DNA of 64,000 nucleotides from Bdellovibrio sp. NC01 (GCF_006874625.1 NZ_CP030034.1:2170001-2234000); one strand, 5' to 3'. Positions 37,028-46,439 are shown, counted from the stretch's first letter. Numbers and translations: made by a program. Notes: generated by a model from the letters alone, not told the origin.

Positions 37028-38311
37028 TTAGAACACGAAATATTTAAGCAAGTCTTCTTGCGTGATCGAAGATTTACTTTTTAAAAACTTCAATGCTTCC
37101 AGCGCATCAGCCGTTTGCATTCTTGTGAAGACTTCTTCTGCGCGGTCCACGAAGGTACTACGAATAGGCTGAACTCCCCCGTCTAATTTTGCTAAAAACA
37201 AAGCATCCAAAATGGCATAGCTAAAATATAAATTGCTACGACGACTTTTCTTTAAACGCCACACTATCGAATTCTTGGCCTTTTCGAAATCTTGGTTCAA
37301 ACAGTGGCGCAAGAACTCCAGTTTTTCAATGGGAGCATCGATAGGACGATTCGGAATGTGTCTTTTAATCGCACGGCCTTTACCGAAATACTTATCACGA
37401 AGCTCGCGCCCCTCTGGCTGCAAGTAAGTTAAAATTCCCAGAGTATAAAGTGCTAAAGACTGACCCCTGATCCATCCAGCACGGTGTGAAGCACGCAACG
37501 CGCGTTTGGCTGTCGTCCGAGCGAGTTTATAATTTCTTGCACGAAGATACGCCCACGTTAGGTAAGACAGGCAAAACGCAATGAATTGAACGTTCGGAGT
37601 ATCCGTTTTGTAGTAACGACTTAAAGCTCGGCGCAAAAGAAAAACCGCTTCATCAACACGACCACATTGCGTAAAGAATTTTCCCGTGCGGGCAAGATAT
37701 AAACTCGCAATTTTATCACTCGTGATTTTGGGTAAGATTTCTGTCGCTTTATTGTAGTAATGGATGCCGGCTTTATAATCGCCGATCATATGACAACGAT
37801 CTTGATGAGTCGTCAATGCGATCATCAATAAATTATAATCACCATTTGATTCAGACAACGTGACGGCTTTATCCAAATAAACTTTCGCGGCATTCATCTT
37901 ACCCAAACGCAGCGACGCAATTCCTAGATTTTTATATAAATAAGCTTCTTGAACCGACGGGAGCTGTTTTGGACCGTAAGAACGCAAAAGACTGGCGTAG
38001 ATTTTCCAATCTTCATTGGCAGCCATCGCATAAACTAAGTGTTCAGAACAAAGATCTTCAAAAGAGCGATTCAGCGGAGATGGCCGGAATGGAACTCGTT
38101 GTTTGGTGATCAGCTCTTTATCAATATTCAGAGCCTTCGCCAATTTTTCCAAATTTTCAATCTTCATGCGCTTGATAGATTGATTCAGCCATCTTTGCAC
38201 TGATTTCGTTGAAAGCCCCAACATGCTCGCCAAATCGGCATGCGTCAGACCGCGTTCGCGTAGCTGCTTTCTAAGTTCGTCAGGACAAATTTCAATATAC
38301 TCAAGTGACAT
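37028..38311 (-). CDS. XRE-type regulator with TPR domain
   Basis: A 427-residue protein. An XRE helix-turn-helix at residues about 9-62 (LTHADLASMLGLSTKSVQRW) is followed by about eight TPR-like helical hairpins (YLYKNLGIASLRLGKMNAAK, then LYLARTGKFFTQCGRVDEAV). Such proteins bind a signal peptide or partner protein through TPRs and control DNA binding. There is no adjacent small peptide gene that I can see, so the ligand is unknown. It abuts the DUF333 gene end to end. Confidence 0.85.
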   Translation of the reverse strand: MSLEYIEICPDELRKQLRERGLTHADLASMLGLSTKSVQRWLNQSIKRMKIENLEKLAKALNIDKELITKQRVPFRPSPLNRSFEDLCSEHLVYAMAANEDWKIYASLLRSYGPKQLPSVQEAYLYKNLGIASLRLGKMNAAKVYLDKAVTLSESNGDYNLLMIALTTHQDRCHMIGDYKAGIHYYNKATEILPKITSDKIASLYLARTGKFFTQCGRVDEAVFLLRRALSRYYKTDTPNVQFIAFCLSYLTWAYLRARNYKLARTTAKRALRASHRAGWIRGQSLALYTLGILTYLQPEGRELRDKYFGKGRAIKRHIPNRPIDAPIEKLEFLRHCLNQDFEKAKNSIVWRLKKSRRSNLYFSYAILDALFLAKLDGGVQPIRSTFVDRAEEVFTRMQTADALEALKFLKSKSSITQEDLLKYFVF

Positions 38312-38392
38312 ATTGTTAAGGATAGCGGATTAGGCGCTCATTCTATATTTAATTACCAATCAGCGTTCTATTGCGAGTGATTCTGCGCCTTC

Positions 38393-38710
38393 TTATAAGA
38401 CGTTCATCGCGAATAATTTGATGGATCCACGGAATCCATGATGGAAAGTGAGTCCCTCTACAACTTGTTCAAGACTTGCGAGAATATTTTGATCCGTAGT
38501 TTCGAGACGATTCTTATCTTCCTCTGAACAATAAATTGAAAAATTCAATTCATTACTTTCTTGAGCTAATACAACGTTCACGTGTTCGGGATGTTGGCAA
38601 ATCAGCTGCACAAACTCCAACACACGAATGCGAATTAATTCGGGCAACTCTTCTTTAGAAAAAGTTTTGAATTCTAAGATTTTTCCGCTCGATGAATTAT
38701 CATTTACCAT
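38393..38710 (-). CDS. KhpA-like KH protein lacking the GxxG loop
   Basis: A 105-residue protein. The segment from residue 28 (IRVLEFVQLICQHPEHVNVV) matches the start of KhpA (LVKALVDHPEEVEV), and the later beta-alpha-alpha region lines up, but where KhpA has GKQG this protein has TTDQ (residues 71-74). Thus the RNA-binding loop is replaced. It may be a structural relative that binds a protein partner, or a decayed KH domain. It overlaps the upstream gene by seven bases, a sign of translational coupling. Family assignment is by eye from the HPE motif and spacing. Confidence 0.6.
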   Translation of the reverse strand: MVNDNSSSGKILEFKTFSKEELPELIRIRVLEFVQLICQHPEHVNVVLAQESNELNFSIYCSEEDKNRLETTDQNILASLEQVVEGLTFHHGFRGSIKLFAMNVL

Positions 38711-39015
38711 AAATTCCAGTGATTATTCGTTGTACTAATAGATGTAAGACATACCTGAGCAATTCTCCAAGCAACTACGGTGAGATCCCATTGAAATTTC
38801 CCACGTCCAGTACGTCTTGCCGTACTAATTTGAGAATTTATTTTTTCATCTGTTAATTTGCTGTGAAAGAATTTATCCACTCGCCAACCAGAAATCGCAA
38901 AAAGAGTTTTCACAATCCAAAAATCTCCTCTGAGCAAACTGTCTAAGTTTTCTTCACGGGAAAAAATCTGCAGCTCGACGGATTGTGGAAATATTAGGCA
39001 GCACGCTAGGATCAT
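38704..39015 (-). CDS. Hypothetical small protein, possibly secreted
   Basis: A 103-residue ORF starting MILACCLIFPQSVELQIFSR. The hydrophobic start could be a signal or membrane segment but is poor. The stop overlaps the start of the KhpA-like gene (ATGGTAAATG), which argues that it is translated. The start lies 33 bases from the divergent lipoprotein gene and has no good ribosome site. Basic residues follow (TARRTGRGK). I do not recognise a family and it could be a leader rather than a real protein. Confidence 0.4.
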   Translation of the reverse strand: MILACCLIFPQSVELQIFSREENLDSLLRGDFWIVKTLFAISGWRVDKFFHSKLTDEKINSQISTARRTGRGKFQWDLTVVAWRIAQVCLTSISTTNNHWNLW

Positions 39016-39048
39016 TTGAAACCCGCACGAATACCAAAAGGGATGGAT

Positions 39049-40794
39049 ATGACTAGCCACGCATTTAGAAAATTAATGATCGCTCTGCTGCTGACTCAGG
39101 GATTGATTGCCTGCAAAGCACCATCTGGATCAGATTCCACAGGATCACAAAATCCATCGAATGATAACGGCAGTCAAAGTGTCGATCCAACACCGACACC
39201 TTCTCCTTCACCATCACCAAGTCCATCACCAAGCCCGTCGCCTTCGCCATCGCCTGGAACTTCAACGGGCGGAAGCTCTGATGGCAACGTATCAGGTGGT
39301 TACACGGGTTCACCAACTGGCTCGACAACAGGTTCACCGAACGCAAACTGCGGCACACCTCAAGCAGGTTTGATTGATGCGGGAACAATCGCTATTAATG
39401 GCGGCGCGACATCAACGAACGACATGAATGTCACACTGACACTGAATCGCATGTTCGTAAGCCAAATGAAGATCAGTAATACTCCTGATTGTTCCTGCGG
39501 AACTTGGGAACCTGTTGCGACTTCAAAAGCATGGACTCTTGGATCAGCGAACAAATCAAATACAGTGAGTGTGCAGTTCAAAGACTACGACGGCGGCGTC
39601 AGCTTCTGTGCTTCTGCTAACATCTTGCACGACAACTTGCCTCCGCAAGTAACGTTGACTGCGGCAAGCGGCAACTCTTATCAAACTGGCACTAACAATG
39701 TGTTCAACTATCAAGCTAGCGACGCTGGCGTCGGTGTTAAATCCGTAAGCTGCCTTCTTGACGGGCAAGCTGTAGCATGTGCAGGTATTTCAGGCGCGAT
39801 CACAGCAGCGAATGCAAGCGCCGGAGTTCATAAAGTCACTGTCACTGCGATTGATAACTTAAATCAAAGCGGTCAAGCTTATTTGAATTTCACAATCACA
39901 AGCCCTTATCGCGAAATCACACAAACAAAAGCGGTTACGGCTGATAATAAAGTCGATATCTTGGTTGTGGTCGACAACTCGCCTTCAATGCAAGACGTAC
40001 AAAAAAGCATGGCGAAACGTGTAAGCTCTTTGATGGAGCAAGTGAAAAACTTGGATTACCGTATTGCCGTCACAACAACAGATCCTTCAAATAAAACATA
40101 TGGTGATGGTCGCTTGTTGCCATTGACGGGTTTCACAAATCAATACGTGATCACTCCAGCAATGGGTTTAGCTAACGCACAAACGGCTCTTAGCAATACT
40201 GTTCAAAGACCTGAAACAGGTTCTGCAAGCGAGCAAGGTATCTACGTCACGTACCGTGTGATTGAAAGAGCCATCGCTGGTGAAACAAATCAGAAAAACT
40301 TCTTCAGATCCGATGCCGCATTCTCAGTGATCTTAATCAGTGACGCGGATGAATCAGCGACAGCTTATAAAAACATTCCTAAAAACTTGATCAGCCTTGT
40401 GAATACAAACTGGCCAAGTAAGAAATTTATCTTCAACTCCATCATCGTACGCCCAGGTGATAAAGCTTGCTATAACGAAGGCCGTGAAGCTTATGGCCCA
40501 ACTTATGATGCTCTTTCACGACTGCTTGGTTATGGCACAGTCGGTGGCTCTATCATCGGTACTGTGTGTGCCAGTGATTACGGCGCCCAACTTGCCGGCA
40601 TCGGTCAAAGCGTCAGTCAAATGGTGAAAACGATGGATCTGGATTGCGCACCGATTGGTTCAACGACTGCTTCCGTGATCGTGATGAAAGATGGATCGAA
40701 CTATACTGACAGTTATGAAGTGCAAGGCTTAAAACTTGTCTTCCAAAATAATCTGCCAGCAGGAAGTTATACTTTATCTTACCGTTGTCAGTAA
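39049..40794 (+). CDS. VWA-domain lipoprotein with Pro-Ser spacer
   Basis: A 581-residue lipoprotein: lipobox LIAC about 20 residues in. A Pro-Ser repeat spacer follows (PTPSPSPSPS, about 25 residues), a Gly/Ser/Thr region, an Ig-like section (ISNTPDCSCGTWEPV, YQASDAGVGVKSV) and a VWA domain with the metal-site motif VDNSPSM. Later segments ILISDADES fit the fold. It likely stands on the outer membrane and binds a partner with a metal ion. AAGGGAT precedes ATG 39049; a TTG start at 39016 would add residues before the signal. Confidence 0.8.
   Translation: MTSHAFRKLMIALLLTQGLIACKAPSGSDSTGSQNPSNDNGSQSVDPTPTPSPSPSPSPSPSPSPSPSPGTSTGGSSDGNVSGGYTGSPTGSTTGSPNANCGTPQAGLIDAGTIAINGGATSTNDMNVTLTLNRMFVSQMKISNTPDCSCGTWEPVATSKAWTLGSANKSNTVSVQFKDYDGGVSFCASANILHDNLPPQVTLTAASGNSYQTGTNNVFNYQASDAGVGVKSVSCLLDGQAVACAGISGAITAANASAGVHKVTVTAIDNLNQSGQAYLNFTITSPYREITQTKAVTADNKVDILVVVDNSPSMQDVQKSMAKRVSSLMEQVKNLDYRIAVTTTDPSNKTYGDGRLLPLTGFTNQYVITPAMGLANAQTALSNTVQRPETGSASEQGIYVTYRVIERAIAGETNQKNFFRSDAAFSVILISDADESATAYKNIPKNLISLVNTNWPSKKFIFNSIIVRPGDKACYNEGREAYGPTYDALSRLLGYGTVGGSIIGTVCASDYGAQLAGIGQSVSQMVKTMDLDCAPIGSTTASVIVMKDGSNYTDSYEVQGLKLVFQNNLPAGSYTLSYRCQ
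39187..39258 (+). repeat. Pro-Ser coding microrepeat
   Basis: Imperfect six-base repeats encode alternating Pro and Ser, here read as a spacer in the VWA lipoprotein. The codons vary, so this is not a fresh expansion. Confidence 0.8.
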
Positions 40795-41274
40795 TTACTG
40801 CACCGAGAGGATCTCGTACTCAAGAACCTGATCCCCTTTTTCAACGATCGCGACTTGTCCTACTTTTAAGCCCAATAGAGCCTCGCCCAGGGGACTATTG
40901 GGCGTAATTGTTTGAATACGCTGACCTTCAAAATCAATATTCAAACCGCCGCCTTTAGGCATCAAAAAGAAAAACATCTTTTTATCGTTTAATTCAACTT
41001 GCACCAAGGCCGTTGCTGAAATCGGATCATTAGGACCAAACATCTTTGGCTCAAGATGTTTATAAATCACCAACAACTCTTCCGTTTCAACAATACGTTT
41101 TGATTGAGCGCCCGCTAAGTAAGAGGCCTCAAGACCGCGAGTATCATATTCATTTTCGGGTTTACTTTCTTCATGAGTCGCAGCTTCAGCCGTCGCACGA
41201 GCAGCCTCTTTAAGAACAGCCATATCTTTCAATAATTGACTGCGAACGTGTTCGATGAATTTAAGCTTATCCAT
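40795..41274 (-). CDS. GreA/GreB-family transcription elongation factor
   Basis: A 159-residue protein with the normal GreA length. The N-terminal coiled coil has an acidic tip region (HEESKPENEYDTRGLEASYL), which in GreA/GreB reaches the RNA polymerase active site. The C-terminal FKBP-like domain ends with TITPNSPLGEALLGLKVGQ, the signature of the family. It rescues backtracked polymerase by helping cut the transcript. A Rnk-like regulator is a weaker option because that family is shorter. It follows the PldA gene by nine bases on the same strand. Confidence 0.88.
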   Translation of the reverse strand: MDKLKFIEHVRSQLLKDMAVLKEAARATAEAATHEESKPENEYDTRGLEASYLAGAQSKRIVETEELLVIYKHLEPKMFGPNDPISATALVQVELNDKKMFFFLMPKGGGLNIDFEGQRIQTITPNSPLGEALLGLKVGQVAIVEKGDQVLEYEILSVQ

Positions 41275-41283
41275 GAGTTCCCC

Positions 41284-42108
41284 TTAGAACATTAGTCCCG
41301 CGCGAAACTCATTCACTCTTTCGTTGTAGTTCAACAAGGTTTCGGCGTAACCGTAATAGTACTGCAAATAAAATGCAGGAACAACCTTAAGTCCGCCCAA
41401 ATGGAAGTCAAAGCTTAACTGATAACCGCCCTTGGCGAAGTCTGTCCCCCACTTGCCGCCGGGGTTGATATTCATAATGACCTCAAGATGATCAAACCAC
41501 GAATCGAAACGCTGTAAAAACTTAATCTCATACATGAAGGGACTGACGTAATCCACGATATCGCGGTTGGTATCATCGATGCTATATAGGTACTGCCCTT
41601 TCGCCATCACCTGCCAAGCCCAACGACGCGTGTCGTACCGAAAATTCGCACGCACATAACTCGTATCATACGAGCGGGAATCATCGTGACCCTTGCCGTT
41701 TGAGTTATGCTCCCAAATTCCAAAATCGACAGAATTAAAAAATGATTCATTGAGCTTCATACGATAAAAAAATTCCGGATTATAAGTCGCATCCAAGAAA
41801 GGCTTTGAATCTTCACCTAATTCCCAAAATATCATTTGCGAATAGCCGAAATTTATAGGGATTTCCTGAAAAAGTGGTACACGCAGGCTGAGCTGAATCT
41901 TCGTTAAAGGATTCCCGTACGCAAAATACATGGGCTTATAATAAAGAATCTTCAACTTTTCCTGTTCATCTAAAGTCGGGAATTTCTTTTCCTGTTTCGT
42001 GGCCTCTTGCACACGTTGAGACTCCTCAGCAGGCGCCATTTCGGTCTGAGCTAACAACACGGGAGAATTCAGAATGAGAGCTAAAACGACACAACATACG
42101 ACCTTCAT
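41284..42108 (-). CDS. pldA: Outer membrane phospholipase A
   Basis: A 274-residue protein with signal peptide (residues 1-20, ending LLAQ). The OMPLA active-site block is present as WEHNSNGKGHDDSRSYDTSY, giving the catalytic His, Ser and Asn pattern (HxSNG...SRS). The barrel runs to YYGYAETLLNYNERVNEF and ends in Phe, as outer membrane barrels do. It hydrolyses phospholipids when the membrane is disturbed. For a predator this could act on its own or on prey membrane; the former is the known family role. Confidence 0.88.
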   Translation of the reverse strand: MKVVCCVVLALILNSPVLLAQTEMAPAEESQRVQEATKQEKKFPTLDEQEKLKILYYKPMYFAYGNPLTKIQLSLRVPLFQEIPINFGYSQMIFWELGEDSKPFLDATYNPEFFYRMKLNESFFNSVDFGIWEHNSNGKGHDDSRSYDTSYVRANFRYDTRRWAWQVMAKGQYLYSIDDTNRDIVDYVSPFMYEIKFLQRFDSWFDHLEVIMNINPGGKWGTDFAKGGYQLSFDFHLGGLKVVPAFYLQYYYGYAETLLNYNERVNEFRAGLMF

Positions 42109-42204
42109 TCCTAAACAATAAAGCGCTTTGCCGCAGACATAAAGCTTTGGTCCAAATTGCCCTAAAAATTGCTAAATACACTGATATATGACAGGATCTA
42201 ATTT

Positions 42205-43491
42205 ATGTCTGATTCCATTCTTGCCATCGACTTCGGTACCAGCAATTCACTTGTAGGTGCTTTTCATAACGGAAAAACTCATCTTGCTTTGCCAGTAGAT
42301 CCTAAAGCTGCTGATCCAAGCATGATGCGCACTCTTTTGTATTTTCCAAATCCTGATCTTTGTTACTACGGTAGCGAGGCGATTCAACAATACATTGAGC
42401 AAGACATGGAAGGACGCCTGTTTCGTTCTTTCAAATCGCACCTTCCCAACCAAAACTATTTGGGAACAGTTTTAGATAATCGCATCCTGACTTTAGAAAG
42501 CATGGTAGGAATTTTCCTGCTTGAGCTTAAAAAGCGTGCGGAAAAAGCACTAGGCACAACAGTTGAGCGTGCTGTCATCGGTAGACCTGCTCGTTATTCA
42601 ATGGACCCTGTTGCTGATGGCTTCGCCCTTCATCGCATGGAAAAAGCTGCAGCATGGGCAGGATTTAAAGATGTCCAATTCGTTCCCGAACCTTTAGCCG
42701 CCGCCTTCGACTATCGCAAAGAGATCAAAGAAGAGAAAATCGTTTTGATCGGTGACTTTGGTGGCGGGACTTCAGACTTTACTTTAATTAAATTGCGCCC
42801 CGACGGTTTTGATAAAAAAGACGTCCTTGCGATCGACGGTTGCCCTATGGCAGGCGACGCCCTTGATAGCGTGTTCATGAGTCATAAATTGAATGAATAT
42901 TTCGGCGCAAAGTCGCGATATCGTTTACCTATGAGCAGCAACGTCCTAAGCATGCCTGTGACGATCACACAAAGATTGAACCACCCTGCTCACATCGTGC
43001 ACCTGAAAGAAAAAGACACTTACGAATTCATCCGCGAAGTTCGTAAGTCCTCTTTAACGGGTAAAGATAAAGAGTCTATTGATCGCTTGTTCGCACTCAT
43101 TGAAGACCAACAGATCTTCCCATTCTTTGAGCGCATCGAAAAAACCAAACGCGATCTTTCAGCAAATGCTGAAACTGATTTTGATTTCGACTATCCAGGA
43201 ATCGAAGTCGCAGAGAAGTTCACGGCCCAACAGTTTATCGATTGGGCGCAAACGACTCGCGAAAAAATCTTCGAATCCCTAGACCAGTGCCTTCAATCTG
43301 CAGGCGTCACTTCAGATCAAGTCGAGCTTGTCTGCATCACCGGCGGAACTGCGAAGGTTCCTTTTATTCAAAAGGAATTCGAGAAACGCTTCGGTCAGGC
43401 AAAACTGCAAACTCAATCTCACTTCCACTCGGTTTTAGGTGGACTTGTGGAGTCGGCTGCGTTTTGGGGACACGGCCAAAAGGTGACTTAA
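42205..43491 (+). CDS. Hsp70-like protein (YegD-type)
   Basis: A 428-residue protein with an Hsp70/actin ATPase fold: phosphate 1 loop LAIDFGTSNSLVGAF, phosphate 2 loop IGDFGGGTSDFTLIKL near residue 185, and adenosine motif ITGGTAKVPFIQKEF near 382. It stops after the ATPase domain, with no peptide-binding domain, as YegD does. AGGATCT precedes the ATG. The partner or substrate is unknown. It faces the small membrane protein gene across eight bases. Confidence 0.88.
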   Translation: MSDSILAIDFGTSNSLVGAFHNGKTHLALPVDPKAADPSMMRTLLYFPNPDLCYYGSEAIQQYIEQDMEGRLFRSFKSHLPNQNYLGTVLDNRILTLESMVGIFLLELKKRAEKALGTTVERAVIGRPARYSMDPVADGFALHRMEKAAAWAGFKDVQFVPEPLAAAFDYRKEIKEEKIVLIGDFGGGTSDFTLIKLRPDGFDKKDVLAIDGCPMAGDALDSVFMSHKLNEYFGAKSRYRLPMSSNVLSMPVTITQRLNHPAHIVHLKEKDTYEFIREVRKSSLTGKDKESIDRLFALIEDQQIFPFFERIEKTKRDLSANAETDFDFDYPGIEVAEKFTAQQFIDWAQTTREKIFESLDQCLQSAGVTSDQVELVCITGGTAKVPFIQKEFEKRFGQAKLQTQSHFHSVLGGLVESAAFWGHGQKVT

Positions 43492-43498
43492 TAGACTA

Positions 43499-43657
43499 TT
43501 AAGTACAGCCCCTGATCCAATAAAGAATAAGCAGGATCGGAATTGGAATACCTATCAGCCACAGAAAGATCCAACCTAACTTACCTGATTTATCTTTGAT
43601 AATAGATAAGAAGCCTTTATCTGAGCTTGCCTGAGAAGCTTGAGGGTTCTTGTTCAT
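43499..43657 (-). CDS. Small inner membrane protein
   Basis: A 52-residue protein read directly from the sequence: a polar N-terminus (MNKNPQASQASSDKGFLS), then a membrane helix (LGWIFLWLIGIPIPILLILY) and an end WIRGCT. GAAGGGGG precedes the ATG at suitable distance. A similar GIPIP helix ending RGCT occurs, to my memory, in tiny proteins of many proteobacteria. Function unknown. It is convergent with the Hsp70-like gene. Confidence 0.7.
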   Translation of the reverse strand: MNKNPQASQASSDKGFLSIIKDKSGKLGWIFLWLIGIPIPILLILYWIRGCT

Positions 43658-43831
43658 AGTGATTTCCCCCTTCCTTTCAATATTTTAGCGCGTCTCATTT
43701 TGAGATGTTATAAAAAATCTGCTGTTAGCGAACACTAGACACCTGTCAAAGGATTTCAGTTCTGGTTGATTTTTCTTCGAGTAGAAGTTGGCAACTTCTT
43801 TGCTTTGAACCTTCGCACAGGGGGAACAGAG

Positions 43832-44491
43832 ATGAAGACACAAGTTTTACTGACAGGTATTTCAATCATTCCAAAAATTTTTAAGCGCGAAAAAAATTTC
43901 GAGATGATGGTCGTTGCAAATCCTTACGACATCCGTGAAATCGCTGCTGATAATAAAGAGCCGATGGTTGTTGTTGCTTATTTGCCATTCTTAGAAATGC
44001 GTCACTTCGATTTATATACACATTTCCAAAAAACATATCCCAACATGCAAACGATTTTTGTCGTGAACGAACTTTCCGCCAACATGAAACTAAAACTAAA
44101 ACACAATGAAGATTTCGTGGTTCTATGGAAAACCGAAGAAAACAGTCTCATTGATAATATTAAAAAAGCGTTGAACGGCAAACACGTCAAACTTCGCCAG
44201 GATAAGCGCGAACCACACGAAGTGCGAGGCCTATTAAGTCCTTCAACACTTCCCGTGGGCAATACCAAAACTTTTAAACCGATGCTTCCGGGGCATTTTG
44301 AAAACATATCGCCACATGGTTCGTGTTTGAAAATTTCAGCAAAGTTTTATGAGCCGAAAGACTTCGTAAATCTTTCATATCAAAACAAAGAAGGCGATTT
44401 CATCACTGTGCAAGGACAAGTGCGCTGGTCGAAGTGGAACTCTTCAGAACAAGTGCAAGAGCTTGGCCTGCACTTTGTTTCTTCTGAATAA
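43832..44491 (+). CDS. PilZ-domain protein with receiver-like N-terminus
   Basis: A 219-residue protein. Residues about 1-115 look like a phosphate-less receiver fold (QVLLTGISIIPKIF, MVVVAYLPFLEM), without clear DD and Lys. A PilZ domain follows: the basic start KREPHEVRG and the second motif FENISPHGSCLKI, which together bind cyclic di-GMP in the family. I start at ATG 43832 behind AGGGGGAA; a longer ORF from 43766 exists. It is probably a cyclic di-GMP effector acting through protein contact. Confidence 0.82.
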   Translation: MKTQVLLTGISIIPKIFKREKNFEMMVVANPYDIREIAADNKEPMVVVAYLPFLEMRHFDLYTHFQKTYPNMQTIFVVNELSANMKLKLKHNEDFVVLWKTEENSLIDNIKKALNGKHVKLRQDKREPHEVRGLLSPSTLPVGNTKTFKPMLPGHFENISPHGSCLKISAKFYEPKDFVNLSYQNKEGDFITVQGQVRWSKWNSSEQVQELGLHFVSSE

Positions 44492-44501
44492 TTTTTTTTA
44501 A

Positions 44502-45281
44502 TTACTTACCTTGAAGAAGGCGAACAACTTTAAGTATTAAAAATCGGGGCGACACTCTCAAGGATTGAACCATGATCTTATTCATGAGGCCATGGATGGC
44601 CACCGCCTTCTTCTTTTTAAAAGCGCGATATCCGTATTCTGCGACTGCTGCTGAACTAGGAATGTTCAGCATTTCAAAAAGTTTGGCTTTATCCATGTTG
44701 GCCGTTTTTTGAAAGCCAGACTTTGTTGGGCCGGGGCACAAGGACGTGACATGAACCCCGGTACCAGCAAGTTCTTCATTCAAGGCTTCTGAAAAACTCA
44801 ACACAAATGCTTTCGTTGCATAGTAAACAGCCATAAACGGGCCGGGTTGAAATGCCGCCGTTGAGGCGACATTCAAAACACCACCTGACTTACGCTCCAC
44901 CATGCCAGGTAAGAATTCATGTGTCAGACGCACAAGAGACTCCATATTTAAACGCATCATCTCTTCTAGTTTTTTCCAATCGGCGTTCAAGAACTTCTCG
45001 TGATCGCCGAAGCCCGCGTTATTCACAAGATTTTCAATCACAAAACCACCGTCTTCGCAGAAAGTTTGCAAATTCAAACACTCCGTCGCTTGACTCAGAT
45101 CCGCTGCAAAAACTTGCACCTGAACGCCATAGTCTTTACGCAGCTTTTCTGCCAACTCATCCATTGCAGCTTTTGAACGCGCCGTCAGAATGAGGTTATG
45201 TCCATCCTTCGCAAAATTTTGCGCAAGTTCGTAGCCAATGCCACCGCTCGCACCGGTTATAAGAGTGTAATGTTTCGACAT
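44502..45281 (-). CDS. Short-chain dehydrogenase
   Basis: A 259-residue classic SDR: cofactor motif TGASGGIGYELA at residue 10, NNAG in LVNNAGFGDHE, active-site Ser in LNVASTAAF and Tyr/Lys in AVYYATKAFVLSFSEAL. The sequence SLCPGPTKSGF then gives the family proline-glycine. It resembles ketoacyl reductase-type SDRs, but the substrate is not deducible. The gene is divergent from the AI-2E transporter gene with a shared promoter region. Confidence 0.9.
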   Translation of the reverse strand: MSKHYTLITGASGGIGYELAQNFAKDGHNLILTARSKAAMDELAEKLRKDYGVQVQVFAADLSQATECLNLQTFCEDGGFVIENLVNNAGFGDHEKFLNADWKKLEEMMRLNMESLVRLTHEFLPGMVERKSGGVLNVASTAAFQPGPFMAVYYATKAFVLSFSEALNEELAGTGVHVTSLCPGPTKSGFQKTANMDKAKLFEMLNIPSSAAVAEYGYRAFKKKKAVAIHGLMNKIMVQSLRVSPRFLILKVVRLLQGK

Positions 45282-45374
45282 AGAGCCTCCAAACTTAGGA
45301 AATCGCTTTTTTATTGAGAAAGCAAGCTGCGTTCACACTTGCCTGCCTTTAAAAAACATGCGTTCATTTATGTC

Positions 45375-46439
45375 ATGATTGAAGCTTTAAGAAATAGATC
45401 GAACGTTGTGATTTCTATCCTGTTGGTATTGTTGCTGGTAAGCTTCTTTATCATCAACATTCCCTTTGTCTTGCCATTCATTATTGCCGGCATTTTTGCT
45501 TTGGGACTGAATGATTTCATCAACCGCACAACGGCGCGCTTAAAACTTCCGCGCGGCTTGATCATCACCCTCGTCACGGTTATTGGACTAGCGATTTTCT
45601 GGGTGCCACTTAGCCTAGCCATCTACCGCTTAATCACCGTGGTAAAACTGCCGCAGAATCTTGATTCAGGCCACATCACACAGCAACTAAATACTCTAAA
45701 GAATTTTGCTGTTAGCGTGATCGAAAGAATCTCAAACATTGTCGGAGTTGATTTGACTTCGCCGGTTCGTGAGACTTTGGACAACCTCATGCACCGTTTA
45801 GGTTCATTTGTTTTTACATTTTCAACGGACGTCATTAGCTCAGCCCCGGCTGTTCTGTTCAATCTCACAATGTTTTTAATCTTCTTGATCGTGTTGCTTG
45901 CACAGGCGAACTCGTTCAAAGGATTTGTGATGAAGTACAGCTTGCTGGATGAGCCGTTAACTGAAAAAATCATCGCTGTCGTTAAACGAGCTTGCGCGAC
46001 GACTTTATTTTCAACTTTCGTCATCGGCGTGATTCAAGCGTGTACGATTGGCTTCGGAAGTTTGATTTGTGGTGAAGGTGATTTCTGGATTGTGACGCCA
46101 ATTACTTTTGTATTGTCGTTCATTCCAGTGATTGGCGCAGCCCCCGTCGGCTTCCTGCTGGCCCTTCTTGCATTTATCGGCGGCAGAAACGGCGCGGGTT
46201 TCGGGATGGTGGCATTTGCGACTGTCGCGGGCACGATTGACAATCTTTTGAAGCCGATTTTAATCAGCGGCAAAGACGATGACACTCCGGCGATCGTGGG
46301 CTTCACATGCGTTGTGGGCGCAGTTATCGTCATGGGTTTACCGGGACTCCTGATCGGCCCGGTCATTTGCAACGTGGTTACTCAAACTGTACCAATTTTG
46401 ATTCCAGAACTTCATAAAACAAAAGGAAATGAGTCATGA
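45375..46439 (+). CDS. AI-2E-family transporter
   Basis: A 354-residue membrane protein with about eight helices. The first pair is ISILLVLLLVSFFIINIPFV and FIIAGIFALGLNDFI; the conserved region GFGMVAFATVAGTIDNLLKP and later FTCVVGAVIVMGLPGLLIGP near the C-terminus are typical of the YdiK/PerM family. Members move AI-2 or sodium, or have unknown substrates. I take ATG 45375, although a TTG at 45339 is possible. Its last four bases overlap the small secreted protein start. Confidence 0.85.
   Translation: MIEALRNRSNVVISILLVLLLVSFFIINIPFVLPFIIAGIFALGLNDFINRTTARLKLPRGLIITLVTVIGLAIFWVPLSLAIYRLITVVKLPQNLDSGHITQQLNTLKNFAVSVIERISNIVGVDLTSPVRETLDNLMHRLGSFVFTFSTDVISSAPAVLFNLTMFLIFLIVLLAQANSFKGFVMKYSLLDEPLTEKIIAVVKRACATTLFSTFVIGVIQACTIGFGSLICGEGDFWIVTPITFVLSFIPVIGAAPVGFLLALLAFIGGRNGAGFGMVAFATVAGTIDNLLKPILISGKDDDTPAIVGFTCVVGAVIVMGLPGLLIGPVICNVVTQTVPILIPELHKTKGNES

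Noticed and set aside
39187-39258. Variable-number tandem repeat
   Set aside because: The Pro-Ser codons differ between units, so it is a spacer and not a fresh repeat expansion.
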